Source: Hybos culiciformis
Taxonomy: Eukaryota; Arthropoda; Insecta; Diptera; Hybotidae
NCBI GenBank assembly: GCA_964007475.1
Contig: OZ023273.1
Location: 112,515,812-112,579,811 of the forward strand
Length of the DNA stretch: 64,000 bases
Direction of reading: 5' to 3'
Shown here: positions 36,745 to 49,687 of the stretch, piece by piece
Layout of the letters: every line of letters starts with the position of its first letter
Numbering within the stretch: position 1 is the first letter of the stretch
Translations under genes and position numbers: made by a program
Notes under the pieces: model-generated
What the model saw: only the letters and a program-made list of their open reading frames with translations
What the model was told of the DNA's origin: nothing
The model's database searches: none

Positions 36745-39700
36745 ACATTTTCAATTTTTTTTTTTTAAATGTCAAAAGTTCGATCAATGAATATAAAATT
36801 GGTGTGGTCGTCTTGGGTATATGAACAGATTAGCTAAGCGACTTATTCCATTTGTAGTAGTCACATATACATTGTTGATAGACTCAAAATATCTTTTTTA
36901 ATCTTATATAAGTGAATTTATAAGTCACATTTTTGATTTGTTTGCTGTTTATTTTTTCAGAGACATCTTGACCCATTGTTCACATTCTTGTTTTACCTTA
37001 GGTTCATAGTTAAGTCTGAATACGTTAGAAATTAATAAGCATCTTATATGTTGGTTTTGATTTATGTTTTAACTAAATTGAATGAACTAAAAACATAATT
37101 TTAGTAATAAACCAATAACAAAACTCTGATCGTACTAACCAATAGGAAGATGAGTTTAAATTTTGTTATCGGGATGAATGAATTTTCAACAGAGAGTTAA
37201 TTATTGTTTCTACACAAAATAAAAAATAGCATGATCCCAAACTACTTACACATCAACTTATGCTTCATTGTCATTGTACGAGATACAACTCTAGAACTCT
37301 AGAGATACAACTCTAGAAATTCAAGTGATCTTAGAAATTAAAATAACAAAATTAAAAATAAAACCTAGGAAAATTTAAGCACTGTTTTCAAGTGAAAATA
37401 TTATTTTTCCTAGATATATAAAAGATATTTACAAGGCCAATCCCGAAATCATTAATTAAACTTCTGCAAAAAAAAAAATTCAAATTCTATTTCTACATGT
37501 CTTCTGTTTCACTCGAATGTATCTTTTCCGAACTAGTATCACTGCACTGTGAATTCGGGGAAAGTTCTATATATCAACAAATCTTATTTTTTAGTAATAT
37601 ATTGAGTTTGAATTGGAACTTTACGTACTTGATCTTTTAAATTTAAATATTACTTTGGTATTATCAAACTTTAAACAAGAACTATTACCTATTCAATTTT
37701 GTTACCTGACAATAAAATTTCATTTTTCTTCAAATATGTACCATTTTTTTAAATGTGAAATATTAAATGTTTATCCGTCGGATATAAAGTTTTCATATAA
37801 ATTATAAACTTTGACATTATAGGTTTCTAATTCAACTGATTTAAAAAAATTTAAAGATTTATGAAATTCTCTTAGAAACTGATTTCAAATGATTTGTATG
37901 TAATGCTCTTTTCGGATTGAGACAGTGAAACATATTTAAGTCCAAAATGTATTTCGTAGTTGTTTTTGATGTTGATGTTCACTTACGTTGGAAGCGTGTA
38001 ATTTCCGCAAATAGTCAAAAAGCTGTAATTTTTACGGAAGGCAAAACGTCATGAAACTTGTTCTCAGCCAATGCCACATTTTAAAAATTTGTTTTTGGGA
38101 AAAAATGGCATGTTGGCAAACAGTTTTTGTTTCGCTTTTTTGGGAGATTTTCCAAGTATCACAGATTTGGAGGTTCCATTTTAGACTCATTCTTCCTTAT
38201 ATTTTTAATATTATTAGTTTTGTGTTTAAAGTATTCTGGAAATTTTTTATTGTTGTTGGTTTTAGTGAGACAATTTTTTAAAAATTGAAAGTAATAGAGT
38301 TTTATCTCCACTCCTCGCCTCAACCTCACAAAAACCAACAACAACAAATATTATTAAGATTTTAAAAAAATTATTCTAAAATCTAAATAGCCTACTGAAG
38401 ACCTTACAAACAATATTTAATACCTACACTAGTAATAATAAAATGAGCATCAGATTTCAAGAATTTCAAGAATCAATGAATAAACGAGTTTTATAGGAAT
38501 CAGTTCTGATTATTTTATTTGTACATCCAGCGCTGCGACACATCAGGTCAGTGCACAGAGATTAAATAAATTATTTGTTTATTTAAAATGATTTCGCAAT
38601 CAGGCGAGACACCTATCAATCTATGGTACACCTATCAATCTATGGTACACATATATCTAATAAAAGTTAAACCTAAACAAAATATAAATTTTGTATTATC
38701 AGAAAAATATAAATTTTGTATTATGAAATCTTTAAAAATAAGTATATTCTTACATTCTACCTACATCTATCTATCACTACCTACATGTTTTATTTGTTGA
38801 AGAAATAAAATAATTCAATGCAGCGAAATACAATGATCCTTAAGCAAATCACTGAAATTCTAATTACAAAACGTTAATTCCTCTTCATGTACTTAAAATT
38901 TTCAAAATTAAATAATTTTTAAATCGGTATCCATAAAAAACATTCCCAAAATGGAAAGTGCCCCCAAAACCTGGAGCAGAATCTTCTTGGAACAATTAAT
39001 TAATGGACTGCAGTCACTTAATACAAAAAAACTTTTTTTCAAATTAAAAATAATTGTTTTTTGAACTGGAGCACAAAAAATTCTAATAGGCCGAACGTGA
39101 ACACGAATTTCCAGCCATGGAGTACTTACATGTTTTTTACAGATAAGCATAAGCTATTTTACGTTTGATGTCTATCTCGATTTATAATATCAAAATTTAG
39201 CTGTAATTGGTCTGTCAATTAAAGTTTCCATTTGAATTGTATTCGTACTTTTTTCTTAAAAACAAAACAGATTTCAGTATTTAAGTATATTTAAATCGCC
39301 AACATTATGTAAATACTATATATATAGTAATAAAGTTTCGATATTGATTTTAATTATCGTAGTACAAAAGTATATAGAAATATATACTTGTATGTATATA
39401 ATATTAAAAATATAATACCTACAATTTTTTTATCACAGCTTTTTTTTTGTGAAAACACATCTGATTTTCACATTACAAACATTCTGAAAAAAAAAAAAAA
39501 ATTATAAAATGAAGAAAAATGTTCTGCGCAGAAAGAAACTCTACCATTTGTTTTTTTTTTTTGAAGAAATAAAAAAACAACTTAGTATATAATATATGTA
39601 TGTACCTACACAAACTTATTAATAAATTATTAGTTGAAACTCATGAATTGCATACAAATATTACCAACATTTTAACTTTTATATACCTACCACCATTCTA

Positions 39701-41125
39701 CCCGATTCTATACCTTACAAAAAAATCTATCTAGTAAAATGATATTAATGGTTGAAAAAAAAAAACATAAAAGTTTTCTTTTAATAAAAGAAAATTTTAT
39801 TTCTGGTTTTTATTTTTTTTTTTTACTGAAAATAAAATAAAAATATCGATTGATTTTTCCGGTTAGTTTTTATAATTCTTATATGTATATATATATTCAT
39901 TGATTCATTCTATTTAAAATTAGGTATTTGTATCATCAGTTGCATATATAAGAAAAAAAGTTTAGCATGAAAATGTTATGCAGACAACACAAAATTTTAG
40001 TATTTTGTTTTTTTTGTTCTCAACTTCGAGATCATTGTCTGAATGTTTAGGAATTCGTATGATACTTTTTTGTACTCACAATCTCCTATGAATCTTCTAT
40101 AATATATTTATGAAAAAACGTTAATAATTATAATGTTTAGAATACATTTATACACACATAGATATAAATAATAATGACTGTTGCATATTTAAAAAAATTT
40201 CTTACTTACCGAAATCAAATCAGGTGTATCTAAATCTAGTTTTCCAAAAAAAAAAAAAACAGAAGAACTCATCTAAACATTTACCTTACAGTCTCCACGA
40301 TATCTAAGTCTTGAAAGTATCAAATTATGTATAAGCTCTGAGTGTTTCGAGAATATTTCACATTTTATATAAAGATTCATTAAAATTTATATTCAACACA
40401 AAATTTTCATTCACATTCTTGATTTGTTAGATTTCTGTTAATAAATGCATTTAAATTTTAAATTTAAAATAACAAAACTAAAAAAATTATATACATTAGC
40501 TTTGCATACAAAATCAGATAATCAGACATAATTTTATTAACAATTAAGAATGAATATTCTCAGAAATAAAAGCTTTCATATCAGAAAAAAAATAATTTAA
40601 ATTAAATAAATAATATGTATGCATAAGTCAATGTACTATCATCGAAGGCGAAAAGAAAAAAAAAAACAAAAGAATTATGCACAGAAAAATTGAACTTTTC
40701 GCTTGACTGACCTGTGACCGCGGGCTTTGTACTCTCAACTTCTGACAAATAAAAAAATAAACCATTAAACTTTTTTTTTTTTAAAATGCATGAATTCATT
40801 CACCTAATTTTTATTCTTTTCTTCTTACACAACTTGAGAAACAGATGTGATAATAAATAATTTAAAATTTATAATAAATAATTAATAAACATTATATTTC
40901 AGTTTGTGTGTTCGAAACAAGCCCAATTTTTCCAATCTGTGCATTTCCTGGAATATGCTGAAAAATAATATTTTTTTTTTTGGAATTTTATGTGCAGAAG
41001 ACCTAATAATCAGAGCAGATATAAAGCCCAAACATATATTTAAAAATAAAAAAAATTAAATTAATTTCAGAATTTAAGGAAGTATAAAACAACACAAACA
41101 CTTAATTCAAGTGATGAAAAATTGA
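36745..41125. other. AT-rich region, possible long intron
   Basis: No exon is recognised. Local tandem duplications occur at 37283-37318 (ACTCTAGA words), 38611-38648 and 38680-38724. A minus-strand frame at 38908-39150 is somewhat less AT-rich but matches no family. Confidence 0.5.
38611..38648. repeat. 19-bp unit, two exact tandem copies
   Basis: ACCTATCAATCTATGGTAC occurs at 38611-38629 and 38630-38648. A separate 25-bp-period duplication (ATATAAATTTTGTATTAT) follows at 38682-38724. Confidence 0.9.
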
Positions 41126-41129
41126 CACA

Positions 41130-41210
41130 AATTCCAGTCAGAGGTGGGAAACGAATCCACAATCCAACACGCCGTAGTATAATGGCAATATCACTACACT
41201 ATGACGGGCG
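41130..41210 (-). repeat. Degenerate tRNA-like segment, possible SINE head
   Basis: Read on the minus strand, TAGTGTAGTGATATTGCC resembles a tRNA A box and D arm. About 30 bases later GTGGATTCGTTTCCCAC resembles a T arm (canonical GTGGGTTCGATTCCCAC) with four of five stem pairs. The flanking seven-base ends (CCCGTCA and CTCTGAC) do not pair as an acceptor stem, so it is not a working tRNA. A tRNA-derived SINE fragment or tRNA pseudogene is the likely reading. The plus-strand open frame across it is incidental. Confidence 0.4.
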
Positions 41211-41339
41211 ATTTTATTTAAATAAAACTCGTAAAAATTTAGAAAATTTTTTATTTTTGTTTTCGGTGCCTAACCCTTTATTCCTAATTCATGATTTCGT
41301 CCCTTTGTGTCATATTATATTTTTTTCGTAATTTATATG

Positions 41340-44300
41340 AAAGGCTCCTTTATTATTTAATGATCGAAGACATCTCATAACTTGCGATTCTGCATTCCAA
41401 TACACTAATTCGGTTTTTACTAATTAAATTTTATCATCAAATTTATCTACATGTATTTCGTATGTTAGGAAAGAATAATGAAAAAGTAGATACTTTATTC
41501 AGTTTCTGTTCTTTGAGTATAAATTTCAATTTTTCATGTTATCCTAATTTAATATTTAGCTTTTAAGTTTTTTTTTTTTTTTCATAAATGACATTAAATC
41601 TTGCATGTATAAATTATTTTAATTTTATTTTTTTTTTGTAATTTACGTATGAAAAAAAAACTCATAATAAGCAATAAAAGTTGTCATATAATTGCACGCC
41701 AAATGATTACAATGGTTGGAAAAATTCATTAGCGAAAAAAAAAAGGAAAACGAAATAAATAAAATAAAATTAAAATGCGAGAACAGATTATTAACCTTTT
41801 AAAGCAAAAAATATTTTTAATTTTTTTTTTTTTAATAAATTTAATGCAATTTTATAATAAATTAAAATTATTATTAATTTAATAGTACAGAAAATATTTA
41901 TAATTTATTTTACAAAAAAAAAAAAAAAAACAGTAAAGAAAAACAGCAATCTGAAAATTGTCTGATATTTTCAATTTCCTGTGTTATTTAATTTTAAAAG
42001 CCTTTTAAAAGCACACCTTGCCGACGGAAATTAATGAAATTTTAAGCTTTTGAAGTTGATGGAAATGACATTGCAGCATACAAGTAAAAATATAATTAGC
42101 TTGAGCATAAATTATAATTATGTTGTTATTGTTTAAATAATGCTAAATGAAAATTGCGATTTCTTATTTTAAGTTTTTAATATATTGTTAATTTAGTTAT
42201 TTATTTATGTTTTTACAACATACAGACTAAGTATATTAAGTAATTTTGGTTTTCTTTTGGTAATTCATGAGTAAAACTATAAGCAACATTACTAAGGAAA
42301 GATTTTTTTTAAGGTTGTTCTTACCATAGGCTCGGAAACAAAATTTATTAAAATAATGAAATGCTAAGTGAAAATACAAGTTTATTAATATTATTTATTA
42401 CACAAGGACCGAAGGGGATAATTATTTAAAAATAAAAAATTATTTTTGAATAAGAAATTTTGAATCCAAACTCAATGCCAAACCTTCAAAACCATAAAAT
42501 ATTCATGAGATTATGAAAACTTTTTCAAAAACTGATAAATCTGATTTTAATTTTTTCTGTCTTGTGCACTTGCTTGAATTCTTATAGTATAAGTATATAC
42601 TTTATTATTTACACTTTTGTGTATACAAGTTTTGCTTTCAAAAGTATGTAAGTTAATTCTTTATCTACTTTTACATAATTTTTTTTTCTTTTTTTGCATT
42701 CCTTTTTTTATTTTAATTCATATAATTTTTATGATTTCACAACTTTTATTCTCTTAAGACCTCTTTGATGTAAAATTGATAACACTTTTACTACTTTATG
42801 TTCCATAAGTAGTAATAAAATTTAAAAACAACCGGACATTCTGATCTTTTTTTTTGTGAACGATGACATAAATTCAATCAAAATCTACTAAATAGTATCA
42901 TCCTAAAATAATAATTTTGTTTATTATTTTTTTTAATAATAAAATGAAACTTATTTTAGACCGCACGAAAAAAGTTAACATTAACGTGTGCCGACTGGGA
43001 TGTGATTCATCACAAAATCGCAAATTTAATTTACTTAACATGAAATTATTTACATCATAGTATTTTTTTTTTTTTTTTTTAATTTTGAATTAATAAATAG
43101 TTGTGCCCTGTTTCAATTCAATTCAATTGAAATTAGACTATATAAAAACACAACCTATAAGAACACAGTTTTTAGTACAAATCCTTTACACGAGTTCTTT
43201 TAGTGGTTTTTTTTTTGTTGTGTTAGTACTCTTTCGCTCTTTATATCTCTTAAAAATTTAAATTCCTTAAAACCCCATTTGATCGAGCTGCTATAATGCA
43301 TTGTCACCGACTACGAGTCAATATGCAAAATCTCATCTCGATCGGATGACGGAAGTGGCTCAATTTTCGGTTCATAAATTTCGGGATAAATCAATTAATC
43401 AATCAACGTGGCTAAGTTGAATACTTATATAAAGGATTTTAAAAAATCATGAAAACTACAAAAATTTTATATAAGTTTATTCGAGACCAAAACTTGAAGA
43501 ATATTTGTCAAATTTATTGTCTATCTAATCTAATAATTAGAATAATGAATGAATGTATCTTAATATATTCATGTACCACTATAAAGTATAAAGAGGGTAA
43601 AATATATAAATTTAAGATGAAATTTTCCATCCGCGAAATATAATAACTTGTTACCGGTATTTTCCAAAACATTTATTTTTCGTTATTATTTTTAAAATTT
43701 TATGAATAAATTCTTTAAATATATTTTTTAACTCAGATTCTTATGTTAAATGTCTATTGTTAATATTTTCTTTCATATAAAGTCGACATTGACATTTTTG
43801 TTAATCTTTGTAATTCCATATAGCACATTTAAAAAATAGGCACTAAAATTTAATTCTTTGGCAAACTTATTCCTAATCTAAAATATTTAAATTTCTATTT
43901 TATACTCATTAACATCTATCGAATTTTAGTCTAACATTCTTACATATTTTTATTAGATTTTACTTCATTGTATAATATGCTTCTTAAGCTAAGATTTATA
44001 TTTCATACAAAAACTACTTTTAAACACTATACATAAGATTTTTAGGAATTTATGTCTTTTTATGATAAAAAAAATAAGACCCAAACGACATCATAAAATT
44101 TCAACCAAATCAAGAATCCTTCCTTTAAGAAAAGAATATAAAAAATATACTTCCATATCTATATATATACAATTATACATATATAAATTCATATATAGAA
44201 AGAAAGAAATATAAACGAAAACATCATCACCCAAAAAAAAATATTATTTTTAAGGACTTGAAAATAAAATGACAACAAGAAAAAAATGTCGCGCCAAGAT

Positions 44301-45600
44301 AAGGCAGTCTGTGGAGGCGCCAAAAAATTAAAGAAATACTCGAAAAATCAAATGTACTAGAAATAAAAACATAGGTGCAGCTAATGTTTGACCATAGGAA
44401 TAAAAATAATAACTATATACAGATCATAAAACAGATATTTTAGTGTATAGTTTACATATATACACACAAAATTATATTTTGTGGAAAAATCCTAGTAGAT
44501 TTAATATTTAATAACATTGCCGTCATATTTTTCATAATTTCATTGGCAATGTGTGCATTCTATGTGCTTTAAACTTATTCTCACTATTTTTTAACATTTA
44601 ATTTTTCATTAATTTTATATAATAATTATGACCAAATTCGTTTTGTATTATTATTTTTATCTATTTATAACTAAGTATTTGATAGTTAAATACAATTAGT
44701 TTTAGAGTTTGAGGATTTTATGTTTAATATCAATAATATACAATATCGCCGTGGTAGTTTCAGCATTTTCAGATATTTTTTGATAAAAATTTATTGCTTA
44801 ATATATCATATATCTTTTAATGATTTTTCAAGCAGATAACATAAAATAGGCCTTTCAATATCTTGGAAAAACATTTCTGGAATTACGCCTGAATTTGAAT
44901 ATACTATATGTACTTGTACAGTTGTGCATAAATGAAAATTTGTGCAATTAGCAAGCGTGCTATGTAATTGAATGTCCCGATTACTTCGACATGATTACGG
45001 ATACGAGGATGAAAACTAAACATATGAATTCTTTCTTATTGGTAAAACATTCGTCAACAGATAAAAACTGAAACTAAGTGATCATTTTTATAATATCATT
45101 ATATCACCTTAAATTAAACATTAAAATATTAAATTAAATTAAACATTACTTAGAAGTTAGAATGTTATTTCTTGACGAAAACTAATTTTTTATTCAATTT
45201 CGTTTAATTATCCTTCCAACTCTTTTATCGATTATGTTATTAAAACAAATTTGAATAAACTCTAAATTTAAAATATCTAAAAATATGTACAAATTCTGGT
45301 AGAAATATATTTTCTTCTCAGCACAAATTGGGGCACAAATATACGTTATTTTTTTCTCTATCTTTTGATAATTGGATTTTAAACTGTGGGATAAATGAGT
45401 CATAATAAAAATTGTTTTTTTAAATGAAAAAGGATAATAAGTTATAAAACAATGATAATTCATAAGGTCAAGTAGTGATGTACTAATACTACAACTCAGC
45501 AGGGGAATTTCATTCATAAAACTTTTTGATATTTATTTTTTAATTAATGTAGAATTTTATATGAATCTAATCCTAACTAAATGTTAAAAGAATTATTTCA
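41340..45600. other. AT-rich region without recognised gene
   Basis: Nothing coding is supported. The patch 43265-43390 is distinctly GC-richer (GAGCTGCTATAATGC, CTCGATCGGATGACGGAAG) and looks like a fragment of a dispersed repeat. Another short patch, at 44288-44335, contains GTCGCGCC and GGCGCC. Confidence 0.5.
43265..43390. repeat. GC-richer patch, probable fragment of a dispersed repeat
   Basis: The composition jumps for about 125 bases between AT-rich flanks. Words such as CAAAATCTCATCTCGATCGG and GATGACGGAAGTGG give the impression of transposon-derived non-coding sequence. No frame is open across it and no terminal repeats are visible, so this is an impression only. Confidence 0.3.
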
Positions 45601-45677
45601 GGTAGGAAAAATATATAGTTTCAGGTAGATTTAGATTTTAGAAAACAGAAATTTTTTGCTTAACAACGTCAGTCGCC

Positions 45678-45817
45678 ATGAAAAAAAAAACGCGCCATAA
45701 ATTCGAGACAACTTTGTATGCAAATGTTAGCAAATAAAGACATCTGAAGAGAGAAAGACTGCGGTATTAAATTTAATTGAAGATCGTAAAAACATTGTAA
45801 ATAGACGTAATGAATGA
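45678..45817 (+). pseudogene. Possible fossil of a zeste/Myb-SANT-like coding sequence
   Basis: ATG at 45678 opens MKKKTRHKFETTLYANVSK before a stop. With one frame change the reading continues TSEERKTAVLNLIEDRK, then NIVNRRNE, to a TGA at 45817. The second part is charged and helical and unlike the background translations. It loosely resembles the first helix of zeste/MSANTD-type domains (xxEEKxxLLxLVExxKxIIExKK). Only about 45 residues are involved and the shift is assumed, so chance is a real alternative. No domain beyond the first helix is present. Confidence 0.2.
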
Positions 45818-46006
45818 TTTTATTATTATTTTGTTTTACGGTACTAAATTTCACGTGATCATGAACTAACACGTAGTTATAAAGATTTTGAAATTTTCAG
45901 GGCATATTATCCAGAAAAATAGCCTAATTGTTGTTTTCCATTTAGAAACTACAAAACTTCATTTATAACAAGAAAAAGTGATCTTGTAAAAAATGTATTA
46001 CTAACA

Positions 46007-46012
46007 TTTATT
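46007..46012 (-). terminator. Candidate polyadenylation signal of DRC4
   Basis: AATAAA on the minus strand lies about 140 bases past the DRC4 stop codon. Another AATAAA overlaps the stop itself (46152-46157). At this base composition the hexamer is common, so position is the only support. Confidence 0.4.
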
Positions 46013-46148
46013 TATAATATTATATTATAATATAATAAAAAATAATATAAAAATATGGAAAATTACAGCTAAGTAAATTTTAATGGTGAAAATCTACCGG
46101 CCTTGGGTATAATGAAGATCAAATCAATGTTTTTCATTTTATCATCTT

Positions 46149-48312
46149 TCATTTATTTTTAGTTGATAAGCCTGCTGGACCAGAGCCATAATTAATATTA
46201 TATTCATTTTTTAGTGGTTCAAACCCTAATTCGTCTTTTGGTATACCAAAAGATAACAATTTACTCTCATATATTACTATCAAATCATCATGAGCTTTAC
46301 AAATTTTTCTCAATTGAAATCTCAAATGTTCAATTGTTTCATTTTTATTTTTCAATATATTTTCAATCAGCATATTGGTATTGATTGGTTTTTTGTCGCA
46401 GGATGCCATCACTTCATTTAACAATGCTTCACGTGCTTCAGCTTTACTTTCCAGCTTGGCTATTTGTTTTTCAAGCAAAACATTTTTTAACCCAATTTTA
46501 TTTTGCATTTCGAAAACTGCTTCTTCAAATTTATTATCTAATTTGTTGTGTTTATTTAACAAACCGTCATTTCGCATTATCAAGCATTCTGTCTCCCATT
46601 TAATTGCCGATAATTCTTTATCAAGTTTAGTATTCCTCTTTCTAGCCCTCTGTAATTGCGCTTTATCACGTTCGTAGTTTTCTAATTTTCGGTTTACTTC
46701 AATCAATTCGGTCCGCGTTTGTAACAATGGTTCACTTAATTTTTTATTTTGAGCTATTGCTTCATTTGCCATACGTTCATGACGTTCTGATTGCTTACGT
46801 AAATCTTCAATTGTTTCTTTTAAAGTGCTAATTAGTGCTAAATTATTCAATGTTATGTCATTATAATAGTTTTTCATTTCATTAAATGCAGCATCATGAA
46901 GCTCGAGTAATTTTTGAATTTGAACATTTTTGCGCTCTTCAAACTCAAACATTTCCATTGAATTTTTTAAAGTCATCTCTTCGTATTGAAATTTCATTTT
47001 ATTATCGTGCAGAGCAACCATTTCTTTAGCTTCTTTTACAAACTGTTCATGTTTTTCCCTAAAAAAAAAGTTTCACTTTTAAGTTTCCAAATAATGTAAT
47101 TTTTGTTGTACTGCAACACTTATCATACCTAATCTTTTCACTATTTTTCATTTTAAGTTGCTGCATTTGTAATAATACAGCATCTTCTTTTTCTTTTAAT
47201 TCTCTACGAAGGTCACGCTTGTCGTGTAACAGTATTTGCTGTTGCCTTTCGTGTTCTTCCTCAATAAATTTGAATTTTGTTTCTGACTCAATTTTTAATA
47301 CACCAATTTGTGTTTGAGTTTCATATTGCAAATGCTTCATTTCTTGCATAATCTGTTTAATTTGATTATCAGTTATTTCTTCTGTTATTTCAACTTCATG
47401 ATCCTTATTTCTTACAACGACCTTAACTTCATCTGATTAATAAGAAAATAATATTAATATAATAATTAATTATTTCAATCCTTAACAGCTCTTTATTTAA
47501 AGAATTTTCAAAAAATAAATAAATTAAATTCTTCTATATATTGACCATCATACCCAATTGTTCTCTAGTTATATTCCAAAATGTTCTTAATTTATCTCGT
47601 TCCAATTGAAAAAAATTACGTTCTTCACGTTCACGATCCAATTCATTCTTAAGATTAATTGCAAATGTTTCCAGTTTCTCACGTGACAATACTGTTGTAT
47701 CAACGCCATCAATAACTATATTAAAATGAATTGTTTTTATTAAAAGACATAAAAATATAATAACCAAAAATATATACTAAAAAATCTTTAATCACTTTTA
47801 GTAAATCCGTTTCAAAATTCAGGTGATATTGAGATTGAGATAAGAATGAATATAGTATTACCATTGAAATATCAGAAAAATTACCACAAAAATTCGTAGA
47901 TCTTAGTATCCCCAGATCGAAAAGTGTAAATTGCAACAACGGATTCAAAATAAAAAATTAATAATATCATTCAACGTAGAATTGTCAAAATTTATCATAA
48001 ATTCATATAATTAAAAATGCTAAAAAAAAATCAGTAAAATCTATACTGTTTTAATTAGTATTAAAGATCCCGATTATCTTCAACGTCATGAGGCCAATTA
48101 TCAAATCTCACTTCAGATTTACGGTGAAACTGTGAATAACTGGGGTTTGGTATTTTATTACCTTATGTATGATTGAGAATTGAATTTCTGCAAAAACTTA
48201 CCGACTCCTTTTTTCATTTTCAGAGGCTAAAATAAAAAATTTAAAATTATTACATGACCATATTATTGATACATATTAATTTTATTTAGGTTCTTTATTT
48301 TATACTTACCAT
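46149..48312 (-). CDS. Gas8: Dynein regulatory complex subunit 4 (GAS8/DRC4), five coding exons, 467 residues
   Basis: DRC4 is a coiled-coil, microtubule-binding subunit of the nexin-dynein regulatory complex, which couples outer doublets and tunes dynein in motile cilia and sperm tails. The coding exons on the minus strand are 48312-48310 (ATG only), 48226-48202, 47715-47554, 47432-47129 and 47058-46149. All introns are GT-AG (81, 486, 121 and 70 bases) and every phase closes, giving 1404 coding bases. Recognisable family segments are VIDGVD (10-15), LDREREERNFF (35-45), YYNDITLNNLAL (229-240), LENYERDK (about 290), CKAHDDL (418-424), LLSFGIP with LGFEPL (432-447) and the C-terminal GPAGL (458-462). 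The protein is almost entirely coiled coil. Vertebrate GAS8 has about 478 residues, so this copy is full length. The start was chosen because exon 2 keeps the basic MPLKMKKG leader in frame and ATG|GTAAGT is an ideal donor. Confidence 0.94.
47716..48201 (-). other. DRC4 intron 2 (486 bases)
   Basis: This is the longest intron of the gene, lying between the 25-base exon 2 and exon 3. It starts GTAAGT at the exon 2 side and ends TATAG at 47716. It contains a moderately GC-rich patch at 48065-48150 but no nested gene that I can support. Confidence 0.85.
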
Positions 48313-48816
48313 TTTTTTAAAGTTATTTTTTTAAATTTTTTTTACAAAAAACAATATTTTTATGTTATTAAATAAAAAAAATATATATGCATATATGTAT
48401 GTATACAAATAATAAATAAAAAAAAAAAATTGATTTATTAATCAAGGATTTCATAAATATTTCTTAAAATTTCACAAAATTGTACGTCGTCATTTGAAAA
48501 TTATGTTTAATCTCAATATCTAATGACTATTCAAATAACCATTTGGTTTTCATATCATAATTCACCATTAATAATTTAGTTTGAATAACATTAAAATAAA
48601 ATCTATAATTTTTCATTTAACAAAATTTTATAGTTAAAGAAGACGGATTTAAATCACTCACTGTGGTAAAATAATAACTTAGTGACACTACATATAAATA
48701 AGTGGGACAAATAAATAAACTAGTAAAAATGTTTGAAGAATTTAAATATATGAATCTATAGGTATGCATTGAAAAATGCATTACAAGATATATACAAGTA
48801 CATTATATACATAGAT

Positions 48817-49222
48817 CAGTGTTTCCCAACCTTTTTTGTGCCATGCTTTTCTTATGCTTTCTATATAACACATTGCCCAATATATTCGGTTCCGGTTGCA
48901 TTATTTCCATATTTTCGGTAAAATTTTTACACTACTTTTCTAATGTTTTATATTTGTCTCATACAGAAAAATCGTTCTCTGAATGAAGCCTAAATGATAG
49001 GTTTTAGGAAGAAATCACTTGGAAATAAATAATGGAAAACTGAAATTCAAGTATAGAAATTAATTTAAATGAGAATTTTTTTTTTGCTACTTAGATTATT
49101 GAACATTTCAAAAATGTACTCCTTTTTCATTTTACTTTTCATACTAATCATACTAAAAGATAAAAGATATGCTCATTTTCACACTATTACCTTCGAAATC
49201 GGCCGCACGTTTGGAAACACTG
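48817..49222. mobile_element. hAT-like MITE upstream of DRC4
   Basis: The left end CAGTGTTTCCCAACC is mirrored by GTTTGGAAACACTG at the right end (TIR about 14 bp, one mismatch). The flanking octamers ACATAGAT (48809-48816) and GCACAGAT (49223-49230) agree at six of eight positions, consistent with an aged 8-bp hAT duplication. No transposase is encoded. The end CAGTGTTTCCCAACC is a frequent form among animal hAT MITEs. It starts about 500 bases upstream of the DRC4 ATG, so it may lie in or near the promoter. Confidence 0.75.
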
Positions 49223-49285
49223 GCACAGATCGTAAATAAATTAAAATAAATTAAAATAAAAAAATCTAAAATTTAAATTTCTATA

Positions 49286-49687
49286 CACTGAAAAAACAGA
49301 TAGCTGCGGCGGCAGCTATATTTTCTGTATGTTTTTGAACTACAGTGGATGACGTTAGCAATGTTTGTCAAAGAAAGGAAAAATAGCTAATAGTTCTACT
49401 TTTTAATATATCTGTTCACATGATTGTAGCAATATTTGTCATAAAAATTTCAGAAACTCATATAGTATAAAAAAAAAATATCTTTTGTTATTTATTTTTC
49501 GCTCGAAAAAATAACAAAACTTATAATTTTCGTGTAGCAAATTTTGCTACAATTCATTTGCTATATATTTTTGTTATTATGTATTTAATAAATGTAAGAT
49601 TTTGAGCAAATACTTCTAAAAAATTGCACTTTTAGTTATAACAATATCGCTGATAGATGATTTCCCAACGAGCTTTTTTTTTCAGTG
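49286..49687. mobile_element. Tc1/mariner-like MITE (CACTGAAAAA ends, TA target)
   Basis: The left end CACTGAAAAAACAGATAGCT and right end AGCTTTTTTTTTCAGTG are inverted. TA lies outside both ends (49284-49285 and 49688-49689). No coding sequence is present. The simple A-rich TIR makes a chance match possible, but the AGCT word at the inner edge of both ends supports a real TIR. It sits 63 bases from the hAT-like MITE, also upstream of DRC4. Confidence 0.6.

Noticed and set aside
38908..39150. 80-residue minus-strand frame with less biased composition
   Set aside because: No domain, splice sites or repeat partners were found, so it is treated as chance.
45194..45517. 107-residue minus-strand frame downstream of DRC4
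   Set aside because: Its composition is AT-driven (Ile, Asn, Tyr, Phe, Lys) and no motif is seen. Length alone is not significant here.
47721..47948. 75-residue minus-strand frame inside the DRC4 gene
   Set aside because: It lies in intron 2, is not in phase with any exon and has no recognisable sequence.
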